Assembly: GCF_000002075.1 (NCBI RefSeq)
Contig: NW_004797510.1
Location: 363,890 to 385,001, forward strand
DNA length: 21,112 bases
Reading direction: 5' to 3'
DNA from: Aplysia californica
Lineage: Eukaryota > Mollusca > Gastropoda > Aplysiida > Aplysiidae
The notes beneath the pieces are model-generated. The model had not been told where the DNA came from. It saw only the letters and a list, made by a program, of their open reading frames with translations, and ran no database searches. Below are positions 20,727-21,112 of this stretch, piece after piece. The position numbers and the translations under genes are program-made. The stretch's first letter is position 1. Each line of letters begins with the position of its first letter.

Positions 20727-21066
20727 CCCAAAAATTACAGAGCATTGTTGTTTTAAGGTAGCAACTTGTGCACAAGAAAATCGGGGTCCGGTTAAAATTC
20801 TTAACTATTGGATCAATTCTGATACAAACACGGAGGGGATAGTGTGAACTTAGGCCGCCATTAATTGACCCATACTCACCCAATCTGATCCTACCTATGG
20901 GCACCCAGTACGTTATGTAAAATATCCGGCCTTGATTCGAACTATAAAGTTGGCCAATATACGATTTCTTTGTCTGATCACAAGCGTTGTCCGGATATTT
21001 ATTGTTTTATGCGTAAGTACGAAAGCTCTTTGTACCAAGACTGCTCCTGCCTTCCAGCTGTGATGG
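20727..21066. other. Unassigned stretch, no gene seen
   Basis: A 10-bp inverted pair, AAATATCCGG near 20920 and CCGGATATTT near 20991, lies about 60 nt apart, a length that can occur by chance in 21 kb. Nothing else was recognised. Confidence 0.5.
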
Positions 21067-21112
21067 ACACACACATACACACATACATACATACATACAT
21101 ACATACATACAT
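21067..21112. repeat. (CA)n/(CATA)n microsatellite, cut by window edge
   Basis: ACACACA passing into CATACATA units that continue past the window end. Confidence 0.95.

Noticed and set aside
20918-21001. Small MITE bounded by AAATATCCGG/CCGGATATTT
   Set aside because: A 10-bp inverted pair this close is expected about once or twice by chance in a window this size; no further symmetry.

Overview
This is animal nuclear DNA: AT-rich, intron-bearing, crowded with microsatellites, poly-G/poly-C tracts and fragments of transposable elements, with few long open frames. A split opsin gene, a tRNA-derived SINE family with an (ATT)n tail and an RTE-like LINE together suggest a marine invertebrate, most likely a mollusc. 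That assignment is inference, not something the sequence proves.

The one convincing host gene is a partial opsin on the minus strand. Three exons are visible: 16930-17035 (cytoplasmic loop 3 and the start of TM6), 15208-15327 (TM6-TM7, with CWLPY and the retinal-binding lysine) and 10865-10986 (NPxxY region, helix 8, basic tail). The exons keep an open frame, their splice phases agree (0-1, 1-1, 1-0), each acceptor has a pyrimidine tract, and the joined protein aligns with bovine rhodopsin residue for residue, without a gap, from E247 to R314. Exons for TM1-TM5 are not found and probably lie beyond the right edge. The two introns (1602 and 4221 nt) carry a SINE, microsatellites and unassigned sequence.

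Layout from left to right: 1-1440, a cluster of microsatellites; 2388-2854, a foldback (palindromic) element with about 135-bp arms; 4195-4826, a degenerate tandem array of about 160-bp units, each with a poly-G block; 5319-5480, a (CA)n tract; 5739-6910, a decayed 5'-truncated RTE-like LINE; 8682-8948, a weak TTAA-bounded MITE candidate; 9022-9251, a mariner transposase fragment; 9976-10384, an inverted-repeat element whose ends each hold two copies of a 15-bp motif; 10479-10733, a compound TG/TA/GT tract; 10865-17035, the opsin exons and introns, with SINE copy 1 at 11632-11982; 17737-18147, SINE copy 2; 19140-19349, a 210-bp MITE with 24-bp terminal inverted repeats; 19620-19713, an (ACT)n tract; 20526-20726, a diverged relative of that MITE; 21067-21112, a (CATA)n tract that runs off the edge.

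No prokaryotic-type genes, CRISPR array, rRNA or stand-alone tRNA gene was seen. Most apparent long frames are translations of microsatellites.
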